Source: Paenibacillus qinlingensis (GTDB lineage Bacteria; Bacillota; Bacilli; Paenibacillales; NBRC-103111). Taken from it: a stretch of DNA of 64,000 nt. Location: positions 16,481-80,480 of the forward strand of contig NZ_JABMKY010000033.1 of assembly GCF_013204845.1 (NCBI RefSeq), given 5' to 3'. Shown piece after piece: positions 15,976 to 25,236 of the stretch (the stretch's first letter is position 1; each line of letters starts with the position of its first letter). The notes under the pieces were generated by a model, which worked only from the letters and a program-made list of their open reading frames with translations, searched no databases and was not told the DNA's origin. A program made the translations under genes and the position numbers.

Positions 15976-16976
15976 TGACCTCTAGATTGAAAATGCTGCG
16001 TATTCCCGTTATTTCATTGGTCATAGCTTTCTTGGTGATGATTGTCCTAGCGATCATCTACGCGCATGTTGGCGCGGTTGGAATCCCTTATCGCGATGTA
16101 TGGGCAGCTCTGACGGATGCGAACCATCCTTCCTACTTTATCGTGCACCAATTGCGCTTGCCTCGTATTTTGGTTGCTATATTGGCTGGCTTTGGACTCG
16201 CCGTCGGCGGCGTAATTCTCCAAAGCGTCATTCGTAACCCTTTGGCGAGCCCCGATGTGATCGGGATTACCAAAGGAGCTGGTTTTATGGCCGCTGGGGT
16301 CATTTTCTTATTCCCTAAGCTGCCAAGCTATTACTTACCGATTGCCGCTTTCATTGGTGCATTCGCTGCCTTCCTCTTGCTGCTCTTGTTAAGCCGCCGG
16401 TTAACCCTGCGCCCCTCCCATCTGGCCCTGGTGGGCATTGCGATCGGGACGATCTTTCAGGCTGCCATCCAGTATCTGATTGTCCGCCATCCCAGTGACA
16501 TCAATGCGGCGTTGCTTTGGCTCTCCGGCAGTCTGTGGAACCGCAGCTGGAACAACGTGTACAGCCTGTTCCCGTGGATTGCCGTGCTGTTGCCCATCGT
16601 GTGGGCGAACTTCGCCAAGCTGAACGTATTTCAGCTTGGCGACGAGATGACCGCCGCGCTCGGCGTACGGATCGGACGGCAGCGCTTCTGGCTGCTGCTG
16701 CTCGCAGTGGCGTTAGCCGGCATCTCCGTGTCGGCTGTCGGGGCGATCGGCTTCATCGGCCTGATCGCGCCCCATATTGCGCGGAGCCTCGTCGGCGGCC
16801 GGCACCAGTGGTTAATCCCGCTCGCCGCCTTGATCGGCGCGGATCTCATGCTGCTCGGCGACTTAGTCGGCCGCGTCATTATTCTCCCACGGGAGGTCCC
16901 CGTGGGGATTATGACGGCGGTCATCGGGACGCCGTACTTCATTTATTTGCTGCGCCGCGAGCGGCGGCGGCGGTAG
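15972..16976 (+). CDS. Ferric-siderophore ABC transporter permease 2 (FecCD family)
   Basis: 334 residues, about ten membrane segments, with LRLPRILVAILAGFGLAVGG and VGAIGFIGLIAPHIARSLVG as in its partner. Start ATGATG overlaps the previous stop. The last 450 bp are clearly more GC-rich than the start of the gene. No ATPase gene follows within the window; in Bacillus such systems (FeuBC, YfiZ-YfhA) share the ATPase YusV encoded elsewhere, and the same is inferred here. Confidence 0.93.
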   Translation: MMTSRLKMLRIPVISLVIAFLVMIVLAIIYAHVGAVGIPYRDVWAALTDANHPSYFIVHQLRLPRILVAILAGFGLAVGGVILQSVIRNPLASPDVIGITKGAGFMAAGVIFLFPKLPSYYLPIAAFIGAFAAFLLLLLLSRRLTLRPSHLALVGIAIGTIFQAAIQYLIVRHPSDINAALLWLSGSLWNRSWNNVYSLFPWIAVLLPIVWANFAKLNVFQLGDEMTAALGVRIGRQRFWLLLLAVALAGISVSAVGAIGFIGLIAPHIARSLVGGRHQWLIPLAALIGADLMLLGDLVGRVIILPREVPVGIMTAVIGTPYFIYLLRRERRRR

Positions 16977-17145
16977 GGAACCATAACTAACTCCTATTGC
17001 TACCTTGGATCGTTTGCGCTTCAAAAGCTCCTATGGTTTCTAACTAGCTAAGCTTGAAGAGGTAATCACTTGGATTGCCTCTTCGATTGTTGTGGACTCG
17101 GCTCGGGCGACAGAGTAACTGTGGATAAATCCCCTTCCCCGCCTT

Positions 17146-17292
17146 TACCTGTGTAACCTACAGGTAATTCTCATGAATTTGCTGGTTGCGATTTTAGGGA
17201 ATCGGGCTAAAACCTTAGAATTAACTGTAGAAAACACATCAATCCCTTGAAAGCGTGAAATAGAGCTCAATTAGATGGAAGAAATCCAGTTA
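17146..17292. repeat. Decayed quartet repeat array, family A
   Basis: Recognisable elements at 17146 (TACCTGTG ... TACAGGTA), 17222 (TAACTGTA ... CACATCAA) and 17272 (TAGATGGA ... TCCAGTTA). Spacing of the last two is 50; the second element is lost or altered, fitting a deletion in this copy. Confidence 0.55.
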
Positions 17293-17464
17293 TTCTTCTC
17301 TTAAGTAACTCCCAGTGCTACCTATTGTCCGATTGCGCTTCTCAACCCCCTATTGTGTCAAACTAGCTAATCTTGAAGAGTGAAGAGGCACTCGCTCGGG
17401 GTGTCTCTTCGGTTCAGGTAGATTTAGGCGACAAATTGCCATGCATTAGTCCCCTTCTCAGGCC

Positions 17465-17650
17465 TAACTGTAGAAACTACAGTTATTTCTCCCGATTCCA
17501 TATATTTATTGAAAATAAATGGAAAACATGTAGCTAATTCGCCCCGATTCCTAAAAATCCGGTGAATACCCGGAAATTAACTGTAGGAAATACATCTAAT
17601 CCCTGGAACACGCGAAACAGTGCTAATTTAGATGGACAAAATCCAGTTAT
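17465..17650. repeat. Quartet repeat array, family A (copy 2)
   Basis: Elements start at 17465, 17516, 17579 and 17630 (51, 63, 51). Left halves TAACTGTA, TAAATGGA, TAACTGTA, TAGATGGA; right halves ACAGTTA, GTAGCTA, ACATCTA, CCAGTTA. Confidence 0.85.
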
Positions 17651-17652
17651 TC

Positions 17653-17830
17653 GTGTCTGAAGCGCTGATTGGATAGGGGAGTGGGGACTTGGGGAATCGA
17701 GATTGTGTCTGAAGCGCTGATTGAATGAGGATAATTGAGACTGGATAGAGATCGGGACGTGTCTGATGTGCTGATTAAAGGAGAAGTGGAGAGTGGATGG
17801 GGTTCGGAAGCGTGTCTGATGCGGATAAAT
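17653..17830. repeat. Four GTGTCTGA repeats with a 53-bp period
   Basis: GTGTCTGAAGCGCTGATT or a close variant starts at 17653, 17705, 17759 and 17812, followed each time by a purine-rich GGA/GAG stretch. No coding potential seen. Confidence 0.6.
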
Positions 17831-17932
17831 AGCGAAGTGTGCTTAGACGAGGGATCGAGCTCGATTTTTGGTTCGCTGATTGTTTGAAGGGATAGTGAGT
17901 TTATATTCGTGCTTATATAATTTCCCCATCAC

Positions 17933-17974
17933 AAAAAAGGATGCCAACCATTAACACGGTTGGCATCCTTTTTT
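17933..17974 (-). terminator. Bidirectional intrinsic terminator
   Basis: AAAAAAGGATGCCAACC, 8-nt loop, GGTTGGCATCCTTTTTT: 17-bp perfect stem. Ends the large transporter gene and blocks read-through from the repeat region. Confidence 0.92.
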
Positions 17975-17978
17975 AATG

Positions 17979-20900
17979 CTAGATCATGCCACGCAGGCGA
18001 TCCGCAATGACTCGCATCATGCTGCGCAGTACATCGATGTTCTGGAAGCAGAAGCTCAGCACGAGGTCACGGTGCAGCTGGAGCAGCACGGCGGGGTCCT
18101 TCGCTGTGCAATCCGCTGATCGAGGGCCGCTGTCGATGATGGCCATTTCGCCGAAGAATGCGCCTTCGCCCAGCAGCGCGTACTCCTCGCTGCCGCGGTG
18201 GACGCGGATGCTACCCTCGATGATGCCATACATCGTATCTCCGAAGTCTCCTGCGCGGCAGATCGCTTCACCCGGCTCATAGGCAACCTCCTCGACCATT
18301 TGGGCTAACCAAATGAAGTCATTCGGGCCCAGATGGGCAAACAGGTCGATCTTTTGCAAGACGAGGATCCGGCGTAGTATCGCTTCATCCCTCGTCAATT
18401 CTGTCGCAGCCTGTGGCTCCTGCACAGCCGCTGCTGCAGCCTCCACCTGAGCAAGAGCAGCCTCTTCGTCCCCATCTCGACCTTGATCTCGTCCTTGCTC
18501 TTGACCATGATCTTGATCTCGACCTTCCACCAGAGCTTGCCCCTGATCGTCCGCCATCTCTTCTCCCTGCACCGCAGAAGCCTGCCCTTTCCCCTGACCA
18601 CGCTCCAACTCGGAGCGCAATCTGCGTGAAAGCAGCTTCATCATTTCAACAGCAATGCTCGTCTGATCAAACATCATATCGTAGAACACAGATGAGTCCA
18701 GTCGCCACAGCACCATGTTCTCTTCCGCTTTAATCGTTGCTGTCCGCGCACTGTTCGTCAGAATGGCCATCTCACCGAAGCAATCGCCGAGATTCAGCTC
18801 TCCGAGGAGCTGCTTGTTGCGATATACACCAGCTCTGCCTTCATCTATCAGCATAAGGGAATCGCCTGGATCGCCCTCTCTAATGATCGTATTGCCTTGT
18901 TCGACGGCCAATTTATGCAGTCGCTTCGCGATAACAGATAAGTCTCGGCTCGTGAGACCTTGGAATAACGAAACACGACGAAGCAACTGTACCCGATGCA
19001 TGAGATCTGCGAGTTCAACGTTCACCACTGTATCCGACTTCCGAAGTGTGTGGTACTGGATCGTTTGAGTCAACCATTCATCGCCTTGCTCAGCCAGCCA
19101 GCTCAAATGCAGATTCAGCTCAACCTTGCTTGCAGCTACCTTAGACAGCTTACGGGAGCCTGCCATGAATTTGGCCATCTCCGTACGCAGAGTCCCTTGA
19201 AGCGTCTGATCAATGACCTCTTCGGCATTGGCCTGCTGACGCGAGTCCCCTTCCGACCAATCCAGGTACACGGCCTGCATGGTTTGCCCATCTTTGAGAA
19301 GCGCTAGCAATAGAAATACACGCCGAGTAATGGCCGTTCGAATTTCGCCGATCATCTTCTCTATTTCTGTATAATCATCTACGCCAACAACGCAGGCACC
19401 ATGCTCAGCGAACCGTGCATAAAGCGTAAGTTCTTGGAAAATATAAGCCTCTACTTTGCGGCTATCCGGTTGAGGCAATTGCTTATTCATGCGCTGCAAT
19501 GACTCTAAAATACGGTCACGCAAGGCGTACGGCGCCTTCTCATAACAAGCGAACAACATGTCCATCGCACGTTGGGTTGCAATCCTTTCAAACACCGCAG
19601 GCAAATACAAACTAATTTCCTGTTGCTCCAAATATGGTGCCAATTGTGGCAGCACATCATCTTCGTCGTATGCCGCGAGCGCGTCTATCGCGTAGCGCCG
19701 GGTTTTGCTATCTTTTAACATACCAATAATCGGTACAAGTAAAGGAGGCACGTGCAGGATAGCTGCCGACTCCAATGCCCGAATTCGAACCAACGGAGAG
19801 TTATCCTGCAAAAGGGAGATCAGCGGCTTGTAGAAGTTTTTCACACGGATTTGTCCAAATAACGCGGCCATCGCGATCCGTTCCTCTTCATGTCCGCTTT
19901 CCATCATGTTTTTCAGCTTCCCAACTGCTCGGAACATGCCTTCAATACTATAGTATTTGACTAATCCAGCAATCGTTGCCGCTTGAACTTCGACAGAAGG
20001 ATCCTCCAAATACACAGTAATCTCATCGACATAATCTTCTTTCGCATAAGCAGAGAGGGCGATAATGGCTTTAGCTCTGACTTGTACATGCTCAGATGCA
20101 ATCAGTTCCTGCAGAACAGGTTCAAAACCTTCTGGCACCTTCATCTCCACATACGCCAAGGCCTCTAAGCGAACTTCCGGTATGGCGTGACGCAGTAAAC
20201 CGTCCAAATGCGGCGTTAAATCAAATGAGCTTGTCTCTTTCAAAAGACCGAACGCGTACAACGCTTGCTGCTTGTCCGAACCGTTCAATGCATCAATCAA
20301 GATTTGCCGAGTTGCGGAATCCATAAGGTTAAGCTCTACCTTTTGCAGGTCGTCGCCGCCTGTTTTGAGATTGGATAGGAGCGTCGTCAAGTACGCTTTC
20401 TTGACCTTAATGCCCGCAATAATCCCCACAACGAGCAAAACTAACACGATATAACTCAGCTTCTCAGGGGCTACGAATCGTGTAACGAGGAGAAGGCAAA
20501 TAGCGGCAAGTCCTTTGGCGCCATTACGGACAATCCCGTCCAAGAAACCCTTCGCTTTATTCCGCCATTCCGGAGGAACGGGGAACATCACTAATTGGCT
20601 GACCGAGGAGTAGATCGTGTCACCGACGACTTTATCGCTTCCTTTGACTACAACCGCCATTGCAAGGATCGGCAATACCAGAATCCCAAGACTTCCCGCG
20701 AAGAGCGCAATTGGAAAAATTAATAGCGCCGTCATCACACCGAATCGCGTAATCACACGGCCTGACACGAACAATTGCACACAGAGGGCAATCAGCCCTG
20801 AGAAGCCGTAGAAGCTTCCCATAAAGCCGGCTAATGCTTCATTTTGTAAGGTACCACGCAGGATGACTTTGAACTGATAATCAATGAGGGTTAGCGAAAC

Positions 20901-21647
20901 GACAAGCGCAGCAGCTAAGATTGCGACATATTTGAGATGCGGCACACTCGCGAATAGGCCACCTTTTTGCTGGGGAGATGCTGACTTCGATGAGGCTTTG
21001 CGTGCCTGCGCTGGCTTCGATTCACCCTGATCTTTGGTCATGCGCAAGATGACAAACACAGCGACAAGGCCGAATAATTGCAAACCGGCATACACATAGA
21101 TTAAATTCGCCGTTCCGACAAGTGGTACAAGGACTTTCAGGCCAAAACCGCTCAAGATCCCGCCCATAATGCCCCCGCTGCCCACGAGTCCGATCATCTG
21201 CTTCGCTTTCCGTTGGTCCATGACCGATGTTGCGAACTGCCAGAAGCAGACGATCATTAAGAAATTGAACACGTCGTATCCGATATAAATGACAGGAAAC
21301 ACCCAGCGCAGCTCGAGCCCTACACCGAATCTAGATATCAGAACGAAAGTCGAAATCAATGGAATCATCAGCTTGAGGAGAGTTTCTAAGCGCACCTTCG
21401 GAGAGAAACGTTGGAACACGATACCTGCCGTAATCATGACGAGTGCCTGCGGCAAGTACATCAGGGATAAATAGGAATTGTCGAACCGACTCAAGAAGAG
21501 CGTATCCGCCGCCGTTCGTCCGATGGTTGATGCTGATACCACGAAGAACAAATAGGCAAATAACAGAAATACTTTGCTGTATTCCTTCTTATCCTCTGTT
21601 ATTTTATCTAAAAAAGAACGATACTTTTTACTAATAGGGCTACTCAC
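17979..21647 (-). CDS. Npt1/MFS-like transporter fused to HEAT repeats and two cyclic-nucleotide-binding domains
   Basis: 1222 residues. Residues 1-430 hold about twelve membrane segments resembling the ATP/ADP-carrier (TLC/Npt1) branch of the MFS fold. Residues about 440-850 are HEAT-type helical repeats (pairs such as PEVRLEALAYVEMK, VQVRAKAIIALSAYA, PLVRIRALESAAIL). Two cyclic-nucleotide-binding domains follow (about 905-1015 and 1100-1222), each with a phosphate-binding cassette: FGEMAILTNSARTA and FGEMAIIDSGPRSA. Both keep the arginine that binds the phosphate. A Gln/Asp/Glu/Gly-rich linker of about 65 residues separates them. The start used is GTG behind GAGGTG; an ATG four codons upstream has no binding site. 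Monocistronic. It looks like a nucleotide-gated transporter or sensor; the transported substrate is unknown. Confidence 0.85.
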   Translation of the reverse strand: MSSPISKKYRSFLDKITEDKKEYSKVFLLFAYLFFVVSASTIGRTAADTLFLSRFDNSYLSLMYLPQALVMITAGIVFQRFSPKVRLETLLKLMIPLISTFVLISRFGVGLELRWVFPVIYIGYDVFNFLMIVCFWQFATSVMDQRKAKQMIGLVGSGGIMGGILSGFGLKVLVPLVGTANLIYVYAGLQLFGLVAVFVILRMTKDQGESKPAQARKASSKSASPQQKGGLFASVPHLKYVAILAAALVVSLTLIDYQFKVILRGTLQNEALAGFMGSFYGFSGLIALCVQLFVSGRVITRFGVMTALLIFPIALFAGSLGILVLPILAMAVVVKGSDKVVGDTIYSSVSQLVMFPVPPEWRNKAKGFLDGIVRNGAKGLAAICLLLVTRFVAPEKLSYIVLVLLVVGIIAGIKVKKAYLTTLLSNLKTGGDDLQKVELNLMDSATRQILIDALNGSDKQQALYAFGLLKETSSFDLTPHLDGLLRHAIPEVRLEALAYVEMKVPEGFEPVLQELIASEHVQVRAKAIIALSAYAKEDYVDEITVYLEDPSVEVQAATIAGLVKYYSIEGMFRAVGKLKNMMESGHEEERIAMAALFGQIRVKNFYKPLISLLQDNSPLVRIRALESAAILHVPPLLVPIIGMLKDSKTRRYAIDALAAYDEDDVLPQLAPYLEQQEISLYLPAVFERIATQRAMDMLFACYEKAPYALRDRILESLQRMNKQLPQPDSRKVEAYIFQELTLYARFAEHGACVVGVDDYTEIEKMIGEIRTAITRRVFLLLALLKDGQTMQAVYLDWSEGDSRQQANAEEVIDQTLQGTLRTEMAKFMAGSRKLSKVAASKVELNLHLSWLAEQGDEWLTQTIQYHTLRKSDTVVNVELADLMHRVQLLRRVSLFQGLTSRDLSVIAKRLHKLAVEQGNTIIREGDPGDSLMLIDEGRAGVYRNKQLLGELNLGDCFGEMAILTNSARTATIKAEENMVLWRLDSSVFYDMMFDQTSIAVEMMKLLSRRLRSELERGQGKGQASAVQGEEMADDQGQALVEGRDQDHGQEQGRDQGRDGDEEAALAQVEAAAAAVQEPQAATELTRDEAILRRILVLQKIDLFAHLGPNDFIWLAQMVEEVAYEPGEAICRAGDFGDTMYGIIEGSIRVHRGSEEYALLGEGAFFGEMAIIDSGPRSADCTAKDPAVLLQLHRDLVLSFCFQNIDVLRSMMRVIADRLRGMI

Positions 21648-21754
21648 AAGACACCTCATTCTACAATTAAACGATCATGACTCTCCCCTAAAATTGTACC
21701 AGAAGTCCTAGGAAAAAATAACTATATTTTCAACGAAATAACGTAGGAAAACAC

Positions 21755-21786
21755 AAAAAAAGACAACATCCGCGGATGTGTCTTCT
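21755..21786 (-). terminator. Intrinsic terminator
   Basis: On the minus strand AAGACACATCC-GC-GGATGTTGTCTT followed by a run of seven T. Ends the DUF6526 operon. Confidence 0.8.
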
Positions 21787-21799
21787 TGAAGATGACATT

Positions 21800-22234
21800 T
21801 TATATTCTAAAATTGTCGCCTCTCCAGCTGCGAATGGCTTTCTTGATCGCAACCGGAGTCATCCGCTCCGCTGCTGCCTTCTTACAAAGCGCAGGAAACT
21901 CTTCATCCGATGCAAAGCGCAAAGCCGTAATCTGTGCCATCGTCAACTTCTTATCTAGCAACTTCTGTGTCAATACAAAGTGCCGAAGGTTCTCTTCTGC
22001 CCGAATCGCCCGATCCTGCGCCTTAATCGGGTAGGAACGGATAAGCATAAAGATCACAACCACAATAACAGCTATGAGAACAAAGATGACTGCTGGCAGC
22101 ACCTGATCATTGGCCTGTAAAGCACTAACAAGCTGCATAATGGATAGAACCACTAAGCCTAATGCCAGCAATGTAAACACATAGTGAAATAACGGATGCA
22201 TACGTCGATGATTGACATAATTCTGAACCTTCAT
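21800..22234 (-). CDS. DUF6526-like small membrane protein
   Basis: 144 residues. The start VQNYVNHRRMHPLFHY is typical of the DUF6526 family, followed by two membrane segments (about 15-37 and 45-66) and a soluble helical tail rich in charged residues. Biochemical role unknown. It is 4 bp after the stop of a 74-residue HTH-like gene (TAAGTAGATG), so the two are almost certainly one operon, closed by the downstream terminator. Confidence 0.8.
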   Translation of the reverse strand: MKVQNYVNHRRMHPLFHYVFTLLALGLVVLSIMQLVSALQANDQVLPAVIFVLIAVIVVVIFMLIRSYPIKAQDRAIRAEENLRHFVLTQKLLDKKLTMAQITALRFASDEEFPALCKKAAAERMTPVAIKKAIRSWRGDNFRI

Positions 22235-22238
22235 CTAC

Positions 22239-22463
22239 TTATTTCCCCACAATCTGAGTAATCTCACTCTCTAGTAATAGATAACGGTGCACACTTCGCA
22301 TGATTGGCACTTTCGTCAAATTGTTTTTGTCCACATATTGTTTCATCTGATCTTTGGACAAACCTAAGATTTTACCCGCTTCCATTACCGTGAGTACCGC
22401 TTCATTGCTAGTCGCGTTGAAGGTTGTCTTCACCTTTTGATTCCAGTCTTCAAATGATTGCAT
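22239..22463 (-). CDS. Small excisionase/MerR-like DNA-binding protein
   Basis: 74 residues. The segment VMEAGKILGLSKDQMKQYV followed by VHRYLLLESEI has the layout of a winged-helix excisionase-type domain (sequence A-x-x-L-G-L-S-x-x-x-V-x-x-Y, then a basic/aromatic wing and an SEI helix). It lacks other domains. Start follows GAAGGGTGCGAAAAC. It precedes the DUF6526 membrane protein gene in the same operon. No phage or integrase genes are nearby, so an excision role is unlikely; a regulator is more plausible. Confidence 0.65.
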   Translation of the reverse strand: MQSFEDWNQKVKTTFNATSNEAVLTVMEAGKILGLSKDQMKQYVDKNNLTKVPIMRSVHRYLLLESEITQIVGK

Positions 22464-22542
22464 GTTTTCGCACCCTTCTCAATCCGATCCTTCTATTATA
22501 GCACGAAAACACCCACTTCACCCAATTACCTTCATCTGCCAC

Positions 22543-23307
22543 CTAGGACTCTTCTTCGCTCATGAGAGCTAGCAGTGCTTTCGGCAACGCAAATTTCTGA
22601 TTGCTTATCATGATTTGATTCAAGGCATCTTCGGCGATATCCGCCTGCTCTTCCTTAATTACGCTGATCTCCGCATGCAGCCGCTCCATTTGTGAATCGA
22701 GTGCCGCCGCTGAGGCTGCTGCTTGCTTTAACTCTTCTAAGAGACGAGCGGGTACAGCTTGGTTGCCTTCATTAAATTTATAAAATATTTTATGCTCCAG
22801 GCTCGCCCAACAGTCCATCGCAATCGTACGAATTTGCACTTCCATACAGACGCGCTCTTCGCGGTCCGACATATGTACAGGCACTTCAATGAGCAAATGT
22901 AAGCTTTGGTAGCCATTCGGCTTCGGATTTTGGATATAGTCTTTTTCGCTCAAAATATGAAGGTCATTCTGATTTCTCAGCATCTTGGAAATGACATAAA
23001 TATCCGACACGAACGAGCATGTAATTCGCAGACCAGCAATGTCTTTCACGCTGCCCTTAATGCCTTCGAAAGAAAGTTCTCCGCCTTTTCTCATCAGCTT
23101 TTGAAAAATACCTTCCGGCGATTTCAACCGAGACTTCGTATGTTCAATCGGGTTATATTCATGCAGCATCTCGAATTCTTGAACGAGGATATCAATCCTG
23201 GTTTCCATTTCATCCAGCGCAAACTTATAAGTCATCATAAAGCGTGTAATTTCGTGCTTAAACTTTTTCAAATCATTCATCGAAAACTGATTCGTAATCA
23301 TATTCAT
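22543..23307 (-). CDS. Small alarmone synthetase (GTP pyrophosphokinase, RelA_SpoT domain only)
   Basis: 254 residues consisting of a synthetase domain without hydrolase or ACT domains, as in YjbM/YwaC (RelQ/RelP). It transfers pyrophosphate from ATP to GDP or GTP to make (p)ppGpp. Visible motifs: KDIAGLRITCSFVSDIY (about 88-104), NPKPNGYQSLHL (about 127-138) and VEVQIRT-type EVQIRTIAMDCWASLEHK, where the conserved Glu and His lie. A helical C-terminal tail (about 190-254) fits the tetramerisation helix of this class. The ATG used is 11 nt behind AAGGA; a start four codons upstream overlaps the binding site. Confidence 0.9.
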   Translation of the reverse strand: MNMITNQFSMNDLKKFKHEITRFMMTYKFALDEMETRIDILVQEFEMLHEYNPIEHTKSRLKSPEGIFQKLMRKGGELSFEGIKGSVKDIAGLRITCSFVSDIYVISKMLRNQNDLHILSEKDYIQNPKPNGYQSLHLLIEVPVHMSDREERVCMEVQIRTIAMDCWASLEHKIFYKFNEGNQAVPARLLEELKQAAASAAALDSQMERLHAEISVIKEEQADIAEDALNQIMISNQKFALPKALLALMSEEES

Positions 23308-23397
23308 ACAGAATTCCATCCTTAAATTATCGTTATTTTTCCCATTCCTTGCTAGTTTAAATCATGGAGATCGCTCTACGCAAATGCAGCGATGAGA

Positions 23398-23420
23398 AAA
23401 GACACCTCTAGGGTGTCTTT
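23398..23420 (-). terminator. Intrinsic terminator of the chemoreceptor gene
   Basis: AAAGACACC, loop, GGTGTCTTT with a short T-run on the minus strand. Confidence 0.7.
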
Positions 23421-23439
23421 CGTGTCCGTTGTATGTATA

Positions 23440-25179
23440 TTAGTTCATTTTGTATGTATTGATCACGTCTTGTAAGTCTTGGGCAATGCTTGCGAGCATC
23501 TGGGAAGATGACGTAACTTCCTGTGAGGAAGCCAGCTGCTCTTCAGTCGCCCCAGCCACACTTTGCGACAACTCCGAGGTGATCTTCGCTACGTGCTCCA
23601 TGTTGGTGACCGTTGCGGCGACTTGTTGCGAGCTTGCCGCCATTTGCTGGGCAGCGGCTGCTGTTTCCTGAATCTTGAAAGCCACTTCGTCGGCGGAGCG
23701 AACAATGGCTTGAAAGCTTTGCTCTGTGCGATCGACGGATCGCAGCCCTTTATGTACTTCGGCAAGTCCCGCATCCATCGCTTTGACCGCCTCTTGCGTA
23801 TCCTGCTGTATGCTGGTGACCACACCTCGAATCGCGCCAACCGACTCCCCCGTTTGCGTAGCTAGCTTACGAACCTCTTCGGCCACTACAGCGAAACCTT
23901 TCCCTGCTTCGCCAGCACGCGCAGCTTCAATCGCTGCATTCAAAGCGAGGAGGTTCGTTTGCGTCGCAATCTCGCCGATCATCTGCGATACTTTACCAAT
24001 GTTTTGAGAGTGCTCAGCCAACTGGTGAATCGTGTGATTCGCCTTTGTAATCGCACTGCTTAAAGCGTTCATACTCATCGTTACATGTTGAACATCCGCT
24101 TGACCGTTGCGTGCTTGCTCGGATGCGTTAATCGACAGATCGGACACGTCCGACGTCGTTTCAGCAATGCGCTGCACGCCAACTGCGATTTCATCCATGG
24201 CGCGGGTACACTCCAACGCATTAATGCGCTGTGCTTCCGCTTCTGCCGCGATCGTTTGAATGTCCACAGCAACATGCTGGGAGGCTTCGCTATTTTGCTC
24301 CGAGCTCGCGTACAGCTGCTCAGAAGAGGAGGCCACAGCGCTGGATGATTCCTGCATACGGGCCATGACTTCGCGCATTTGACGCATCATGCCATTTACC
24401 GCTTGAACGAGGACGCCAATTTCGTCTTTATTCGTAAAATGCAGCTCCGAAGCCGTCAGATCCCCTTCTGCCATACGATCCAGCACATGAGATGCGGCAA
24501 TAACCGGTCTCGTAATGTTGCGGACAATCACCCATGTAATCGCAACGGATAGCAATACGGCGAGGATCAATAGGCTAATACCGCTTACGATACTACTGCG
24601 ATACGCCGCTGCATTCTTTTCCACACTATCATCTGCGCCTTGTTGGTTGAAGGCCACCATTTTACGACATATCGTTTGTACAAAATTATAGCTTTGTGTT
24701 AGCTCGTCATAGAGCCTAATTAATTCAATCTCGTCAGTTGCTTTACTGTACTTGAGGTAGTTGGTTTTTAGATTGCCCCATTGTTCTAGAATCATGTTGT
24801 AATTTTTCTCATCTTCTTCATTAGCTAACGAGTTGCCATAGCTGTCTATCGCCTTGTCACCTTTGATGATCGTCGCTTGAATATCACGCGTTAACTCTAG
24901 CTTCACTGAAGCGTCCTTCTGACTATGGACACCTACCAGATCCTTGGCAATATGTTCCGTCAAGTAGCTGAATTCCTGAATCAGCTGAGATCCAACCATC
25001 CAGTTCTGAGCAATCTCCGTCATATCCTGCTTCATATTTTTCATTCTTACCATATCGGTAAGACCCAAAATACCCATAAACAGTAGTACGACTGCAAAGG
25101 AACCAATCAATTTTTGCTTCAAATTCATTTTCACCTGTGTACGTCTCATCCACTCTTCTAATCTAGCTGTCGCTTGCAT
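23440..25179 (-). CDS. Methyl-accepting chemotaxis protein
   Basis: 579 residues. Membrane segment at about 23-42, extracytoplasmic four-helix bundle sensor (about 45-200, 4HB_MCP type), second membrane segment (about 198-220), HAMP domain (about 220-275), and a cytoplasmic signalling domain whose hairpin tip carries IGEIATQTNLLALNAAIEAA, the CheA/CheW contact. It relays ligand binding to the flagellar motor. A strong GGAGGA site is 6 nt before the ATG. A SigD-like promoter lies about 60 bp upstream, as expected for motility genes. No other chemotaxis gene is nearby, so it is a stand-alone receptor. Ligand unknown. Confidence 0.94.
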   Translation of the reverse strand: MQATARLEEWMRRTQVKMNLKQKLIGSFAVVLLFMGILGLTDMVRMKNMKQDMTEIAQNWMVGSQLIQEFSYLTEHIAKDLVGVHSQKDASVKLELTRDIQATIIKGDKAIDSYGNSLANEEDEKNYNMILEQWGNLKTNYLKYSKATDEIELIRLYDELTQSYNFVQTICRKMVAFNQQGADDSVEKNAAAYRSSIVSGISLLILAVLLSVAITWVIVRNITRPVIAASHVLDRMAEGDLTASELHFTNKDEIGVLVQAVNGMMRQMREVMARMQESSSAVASSSEQLYASSEQNSEASQHVAVDIQTIAAEAEAQRINALECTRAMDEIAVGVQRIAETTSDVSDLSINASEQARNGQADVQHVTMSMNALSSAITKANHTIHQLAEHSQNIGKVSQMIGEIATQTNLLALNAAIEAARAGEAGKGFAVVAEEVRKLATQTGESVGAIRGVVTSIQQDTQEAVKAMDAGLAEVHKGLRSVDRTEQSFQAIVRSADEVAFKIQETAAAAQQMAASSQQVAATVTNMEHVAKITSELSQSVAGATEEQLASSQEVTSSSQMLASIAQDLQDVINTYKMN

Positions 25180-25236
25180 TTAAATCCTCCGATAATTCAA
25201 TTTATGAGATTTCTCTCTCTCTTATCCCAAGCCTAT

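Larger units (their letters stand above)
16985..17660. repeat. Diverged direct duplication of about 320-350 bp
   Basis: Copy one (about 16985-17302) and copy two (about 17303-17660) share ordered blocks: TAACTCC-x-x-x-TGCTACCT, GATTGCGCTTC / CGTTTGCGCTTC, AACTAGCTAA-x-CTTGAAGAG, GCCTCTTCG / GTCTCTTCGG, AGTCCCCTTC / ATCCCCTTCC, then quartet elements. The gap between the permease and the large transporter has no gene on either strand that I can support. A decayed quartet lies in copy one and an intact one in copy two. Confidence 0.65.

Noticed and set aside
16517..16990. 157-residue frame inside the second permease
   Set aside because: Out-of-frame reading of the GC-rich end of a clear FecCD permease.
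22239..22463. Prophage excisionase
   Set aside because: The fold is excisionase-like, but there is no integrase, attachment site or phage gene near it; called a small DNA-binding protein instead.
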